Source of the DNA: Ulota crispa
Taxonomy: Eukaryota; Streptophyta; Bryopsida; Orthotrichales; Orthotrichaceae
NCBI GenBank assembly: GCA_963920765.1
Contig: OY987246.1
Location: 1,738,501-1,802,500 of the forward strand
Length of the DNA stretch: 64,000 nucleotides
Reading direction: 5' to 3'
Made by a program: the position numbers and the translations under genes. Positions 59,148 to 64,000 of the stretch are shown piece by piece; positions within the stretch are counted from its first letter, which is position 1, and every line of letters starts with the position of its first letter. The notes under the pieces are model-generated. The model saw only the letters and a list, made by a program, of their open reading frames with translations, did no database searches and was not told the DNA's origin.

Positions 59148-62100
59148 ATGGCGTCCATTGCAGTGCCGCACGGTCTAGTCGGTGACTCTTCGCCGGAGTC
59201 GCAGGCGCTCGTGCACAACGACAATGATCTCGAGGTACTCTCCGTCTCCATGCTCACGCACGTGCACTGTTTTTTTCTCATTCGTTTCTGCCGGTCCATG
59301 GAGCTTTCATGTCGGTCTATCAACGGTATTAAGCAAGTTAAAGGTTCCGGAAGATGAGCACTCTGCTTTGGAACAGGACATGGTGTACATTACTGAATGC
59401 AGTTACTAGACAAGTTTTGCTTCGACAAAATCGTTGTGTCTAGAAACGTTAAATTAGCAGATTTTGATGGTACGCGCTCACTGTTTTTTTCTGATTCGTT
59501 TCTGCCGGTGCTTGGAGCTTTCATATCATGTCGGACTTTTAACGATAAGCAAGCTAAAAGGTTTTGTTAGATGAGCACTCTGCTTGGGAACCGGGTTGGG
59601 AACAGGACATGTTGTACGTTGCTGAATGCAGTTACTAGACAAGTTTTGCTTCGACAAAATCGTTGTGTCTAGAATCGTTTTGTAGCAGATTTTGGCGTGA
59701 TTTTCTACGTTGGTACGAATTTTGGGGGGTTAAGAAGGGCCTTAATGCCATGACCGCTGACAAGCGCAGAGAGGAGAGTACGGCACATTTGGCTCTACGG
59801 ATCATGCAAAGGTGGTCGACTCGGACTCATGGAAAGACTGTGAAGATGAGAAAGACGCGGCTTTCAGTCGGTGGAGCTCCACGACGGCTCGCTTGGCCGA
59901 GTCCGCCACGCTGGCATTCCTGTTCCTGCAAATGCCGCAGATCGTTCTCAACACCCAGAACCTCTTAGCGGGAGACTACGACGCGCTCTTCGCCGTTCCA
60001 TGGATGGTCAGTATTCTCGCTTGCCTCACCCCCAAAGCTCTCATTCACAGCAAACTTTAAAAATAAAAAAATTCCTCTGTCAGTTTCAGGAATTCTTTCA
60101 CATTTTCCGTAGTGAGTATTCACAAATCTGTGGTTTTCCTGTTCACGTCAAAAGAATCGTTAGACATTTCTGCCTATTGCTTCTATGATTTTTCCCTCTC
60201 TCACATTTCCTTGTTACAACATAATTATTCTCCCTACGTTTTGCATAATACTGCGTAATATGCAGGGAATACATATGCAAATCCTTACAAGGAAGTCGTA
60301 AAGAGTTTGTTGTGATTATTGACAACTGCACTCAAATAGTCAAACCTGTTTGTTTCAATATCTAGTAGAAAAACGTGCTTAAACAATTGATCTAGAATGG
60401 CTTGATTACAAGCATTGTGGATATTTGTAGTTGTGGAACAATTTTTTGTTAGGGCATATTTATTTTTTTGCAAATTGTTTCACAGTTTGAGTATGGTTTC
60501 CTGGTTTTGCAGGGGCAACTCACCCAGCTGCTCGGCAACTTGTCCCTCTTGTCGTATTTTGCGGGGAAGAGGGAGAGGGGAGCTATGGTGGTTCAAGGTG
60601 TGGGTGCAGCAACAACGCTCATTGTGTTGATGCAGTTAGCCATTGCAGGCGCCATGCCGCTGCCTGCCTTTGCAGCAACCGCCGTGGCAGTGGTGCTGGG
60701 GTTCATCCTCAACTTGCTCAACTACCAGGAGCTTTTGCGGCCCTCTGTGTGGCATGTGTGGGAGGAGGCTGTCACCATTGGTGGCGTTACTGTTCTTCCG
60801 CAGGTGAGAAAGCTTTGTCATTGATGATCAGACGGTGCTATTTTGTGAGCATAAAACGGTGAGCCATAAGTAATGAGTGCAGTGTGTATGAGCTGGAACC
60901 AATTTTGAGCTCAAAATCAATGGAAAAACTAAAAAAATTGTAAGTTTTTTAAGAGATGAAAGTTTAAAACGCACATATTAGAAAATACAAACCCTCCACA
61001 AGGCCCTTAAGAGTTGACACTCTTAACATTTATTGAGCCTAGGCCGGGTACATTAAAAGCTTGTGTGGAGTGTCTCTACCTTGTATGACTTTCCTATTGT
61101 ACATCACAAAAACTATGAATAGAAAATGGCAATCTAGTACCGTGTCACAATTTCTTAATTATCCTCCTACTATTGTACACAATCATAACTAATGTTACCC
61201 TCATAAGTATTAGGTTAAAGATTTTAATATAGAGAAAAAGGACCATGGTAATATGTACATGTAATGACGCCCAATGAAAATTGAACATGTTAATGTCAGC
61301 CATGATTGTAGCCAAAGGCATAGTAGGGTGTAAGGAATTTTTATTACTCCAAAGTACAAATCAAAACAATTATAGAGACCCCTTGAGAGGGGTTCTTAGG
61401 GGCCTTGTGGAGGGCTCATATTTTTTCTAATGATTATAGAACCTTATGTACACGGTGAAAGTTAGAAATTTAATATTTTGACAAAATCTAGACTCTTTGC
61501 TCATGATTCATGTATCCCCGCTCATTGTGTAGCATTCCCCAAAGAGGATCAAACCTGTGTCTAGTTAGGTCAAAATTTGAATATGGTAAATACAATTTGA
61601 CCTAGGAAAATGCTCTTGGATGATTGTGGAATGTTTTAATTATCAACTTATCTTTGCACTTGGTGTTAGAAAAGTGAATCTAGTTCACAGGATTGCCAAG
61701 CTTTTTGCTGATGTCTACTCTCAACACTAATTGAGAGCATTTTTTTTCTTGATAAACATATGTCAAAGTCTATGTTTAAAAGGTCTATAATATAATAAAT
61801 CCTTCTTCTACGAATTGAAAATTTTCAATAACTTTCTCAAAACTTATGTTCTAGCCAGGGAGTCTTTTCAACTTGGCTTGAGTTGGTCATGAGGTACCAG
61901 TTGCTGAAACAGGACATGATTTTTCACTAGGGTTTATTATATCGGAGGAAGTGGACGCTTGGTTTTTTACAACAATTACATGAGAAACATTTCGAGGCAT
62001 TCGTTGCAAGTTCGGTTATTTAATGGACATAAACAAATACAAACTCAGGTTTATAATTTACGCCAGAATCTATGCAAGTTTTGTTAATAGTGGTAACTTA

Positions 62101-63700
62101 CTTCTGGTGGATGCAGGTTATGTGGTCAACATTTGAGCCTATTTTGCCTCATTCAATGTTGCCCTCTATATTGTTCGGGACTGCAATCGTCTCTATTATT
62201 ACTCTGGTATGCACTGTTCCCAAGCCAATCATACATAGTTAGCTACAATGAATATATTTCAGTTCTAGAAATAACTCAGAGTAATACTATTCCAATTGGA
62301 AAATTCAGTTAATGTTTGGAAAGAATATCATGTCATTCACTACAAGGGAATAGTAGTGTCAATTTGGACATTTATCTGTTAATTTGGGCATTCTTTTGTC
62401 AATTTGAACATTTTTCGTCAATTTGTACACACAGTAAGTCAAATTGGAAAGCTGGACTTGTCAATTTGGATAATATTTTTTTGTAGTTATTATTTAATAT
62501 GACAAAAACCTTCAAATAATTTTGGAGAGTTCTTTCTAGGTGGGGTGAAATTTTGGCATTGTATCATTACAAGGGAACAATGTCAATTCAAACATTTTTG
62601 GTCAATTTAGATACTTTTGGTCAATTCAAATGTGTCAATTTGGACATTGTTTTGTCAATTTGAACACACTTAGTCAATTGAAATGTATCAATTTGGACAT
62701 TTCCTCTTGGAGAAAGGTTGACCTTATTTGTTCATGAAAATTAAGGTAGGAATACCATAAACTGTTAACCCCCCCTCTAATGGCAGAGTAGAATGTTCTG
62801 AAATCAACAATAGCTGAAAAAGATTATGAAAAGATGCTATTTTCTTGCATTTGATTGGTTCACGCCTATTTTGGAACAAGGTTCTAGAGGTAGCTGTTTA
62901 AAGTGCACTTATGAAACAAGAATAGGGTTCAAATTAAAAATCCACATTTATATAACATTAAATATTCATTTAAAAAAAAAATATAATTTATTCTTCCTTA
63001 TCCTTGTTTTTGCACAAATTGAGCTTAATTTCTCAAGAAATTCCCCATATCTTACAAGCTAAGTGGCTTATTTTAACCGTTTATGATATTTCTACCTTAT
63101 GCAGGCTAGGATGGGGAAGCTCCCAGAGAAAATACTATTGTGCATGGGTGGTATTTCAGCGTGGACTGCCACTCTCCTGTTCATGTGGGGACCAGTTGCT
63201 CAAATGGTAAAATATGATTTATATTACGTGTTTGTTTTTGTTCATTTTCTTTTTACCTATCCCACCAAATGCATTGGTCACATAAATAAATGAACTTGCT
63301 CTAATATCAAAATAACTCTTTTGAACCAGTGGACCAATTTCCTGAGCCCAGCCCATATCAAGGGACTCTCTTCCCAAACTGTGTTGCTGGCGATGGTTGG
63401 CAATGGTTTGTTGCTGCCTAGAGCTCTTTTCATCAGGGACTTCATGTGGTAAGTCATCCCCACAGAGCTTCACCCCTATCCAAGACTCATAATCAGTTGT
63501 TTACAAATACTAAGTTTGCACCCCTTTGGATTATATTTGAAATCCTTTGTTTTCCTTTGTAAATGGCGTTAGAAATACTTTCAGTTTTTTTATCATAAAG
63601 ATGTCAGTTTAATGATAAAAATGCGTGTAATTTGCAGGTTCACTGGTTCTTTTTGGGGATGCTCATTAGCTGGTGAAGGCATTCTGATCAGCATGTATAT
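59148..63700 (+). CDS. MEX1: MEX1-like plastid maltose transporter (3' end outside window)
   Basis: MEX1 exports maltose from starch breakdown across the chloroplast inner envelope. Exons: 59148-59234, 59812-60006, 60513-60803, 62117-62206, 63105-63206, 63330-63448, 63638-63700. All have GT..AG borders and agreeing phases; 947 nt are present, about 315 residues. Family blocks: LQMPQIVLNTQNLLAGDYDA, LLGNLSLLSYFAGKRERGA, VWEEAVTIGGVTVLPQVMWS (across an exon join), SAWTATLLFMWGPVAQMW and MVGNGLLLPRALFIRDFMW. Hydrophobic helices alternate as expected. The C-terminal exon or exons lie beyond 64000. The start ATG (context CGCGATGGCG) follows an in-frame TAG. The first 50 residues are acidic and do not look like a transit peptide, so the true N-terminus may be upstream. 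Exon 2 could instead begin at 59770. Introns hold L3, M, GTCAATTT repeats and G2. Confidence 0.88.
59264..59697. repeat. ~215-bp tandem duplication in transporter intron 1
   Basis: Unit 1 (59264-59470) and unit 2 (59478-59697) share CATTCGTTTCTGCCGG/GATTCGTTTCTGCCGG, ATGAGCACTCTGCTT and GCAGTTACTAGACAAGTTTT, then GCTTCGACAAAATCGTTGTG and AGCAGATTTTG. The period is 214 at the start and 229 at the end because of small indels. The duplication begins about 30 bp after the intron donor. Confidence 0.85.
60833..61540. mobile_element. Family L element L3 in transporter intron 3, hosting M
   Basis: GACGGTGCTATTTTGTGAGC to CTCATTGTGTAGCATTCCCC. Without M (452 bp) it is about 256 bp and collinear with L2 (GTGAGCATAAA(A/T)CGGTGAGCC, AGCTCAAAATCAATGGAAAA). 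Confidence 0.65.
60979..61430. mobile_element. Element M, nested in L3
   Basis: TTAGAAAATACAAACCCTCC then ACAAGGCCCTTAAGAG on the left. The right end reverse-complements to TTAGAAAAAATATGAGCCCT then CCACAAGGCCCCTAAGA. Termini of about 35 bp; 452 bp in all; non-coding; superfamily unknown. Confidence 0.6.
62338..62700. repeat. CACTA-like GTCAATTTGGACA repeats in transporter intron 4
   Basis: Two blocks, about 62338-62490 and 62566-62700, begin CACTACAAGGGAATAGT and CATTACAAGGGAACAATG. They consist of 15-20-bp units GTCAATT(T/C)GGACATTTT. The first block ends TTTTTTGTAGT. CACTA-like ends suggest two related mini-elements or one with internal repeats. Confidence 0.5.
62744..63097. mobile_element. 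TA-flanked element G2 abutting a splice acceptor
   Basis: TA then AGGTAGGAATACCATAAACT on the left; TATGATATTTCTACCT then TA (63098-63099) on the right; 354 bp, sibling of G1. It fills the end of transporter intron 4. Only TATGCAG separates its last base from exon 5 at 63105, so the pyrimidine-rich tract before the acceptor is element sequence. Confidence 0.75.
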
Positions 63701-64000
63701 GTAAGCCCATCTGTCCCTTTCACCTGCTTAACTTGAATCAGGTTATTGCATGGCAGTTTTAATTATTAACTCTTTATCTTCCAAAACCGCTTTTTGAACT
63801 TTTTATTATTACAGCTTTTGCTTGAATCTTAGTGCAAAATATTGTACTTCCGTCCATTGTATAAAATCGGTCATAAAGGAAAGTTACTTGGTGAAGATTC
63901 AAACAATAGTCTGGATGGGGATAAATGAGAATTCATGTGAACAAAACTTTAGTCCAAAATAAGTTTGCTCTTATCATCTATTTAAAATATGAGCTTTGGA

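Noticed and set aside
63811..63959. Possible further transporter exon after ATTACAG at 63805-63811
   Set aside because: The frame is open in the needed phase, but the translation (FCLNLSAKYCTSVH...) does not resemble the conserved C-terminus of the family. The real next exon is probably beyond 64000.

Overview
The window is nuclear DNA of a green plant, most likely a streptophyte with a large, repeat-rich genome (charophyte alga, bryophyte, fern or lycophyte grade; I cannot place it closer). The reasons are: spliceosomal introns with GT..AG borders, a MEX1-type plastid maltose exporter (a plant/green-algal family), a nuclear NusB-domain protein of plastid type, and plant-type TTTAGGG telomere-like motifs. 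Only three genes are supported in 64 kb, all in the right-hand half.

Genes. (1) 35973-41722, minus: an 11-exon amidase-signature hydrolase. The exons join in phase to 1362 nt (453 residues) and keep the Ser-cisSer-Lys triad. (2) 42574-43557, minus: a single-exon NusB-domain protein of 327 residues with a transit-peptide-like N-terminus. (3) 59148 to beyond 63700, plus: a MEX1-like maltose transporter. Seven exons are visible and the 3' end lies outside the window. Genes 1 and 2 are neighbours on the same strand. The three products have no obvious common pathway, although a maltose exporter and a plastid-type NusB both point to the chloroplast.

The rest. Positions 1-35,650 and 44,300-58,300, and much of the intron space, are packed with short non-autonomous DNA transposons. 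I found no recognisable transposase, LTR retrotransposon or LINE coding sequence. The dominant class starts and ends TTAA-CCCCTAAA ... TTTAGGGG-TTAA. About 27 copies (79 bp to 1.2 kb) occupy roughly 18 kb, about 28% of the window. TTAA target sites with CCC/GGG termini are the piggyBac signature, so I call these piggyBac-like MITEs. Several are chained end to end and share a single TTAA.

A second class has AGGTAGGA...TCCTACCT ends flanked by TA. Smaller groups include a hAT-type element with a perfect 8-bp target duplication, a CACTA-type mini-element, a Tc1/mariner-like (pogo-like) element, long hairpins, and a ~250-bp family found inside introns of both spliced genes. Elements are deeply nested. 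Subtracting an insert usually restores the host's expected length (for example 1231-302=929, 638-314=324, 1874-1459=415), which supports the borders given here. In the transporter gene, one element ends 7 bp before an exon and supplies its splice-acceptor tract.

Two features are most worth following up: the self-chaining TTAA-element population and its contact with gene splicing.
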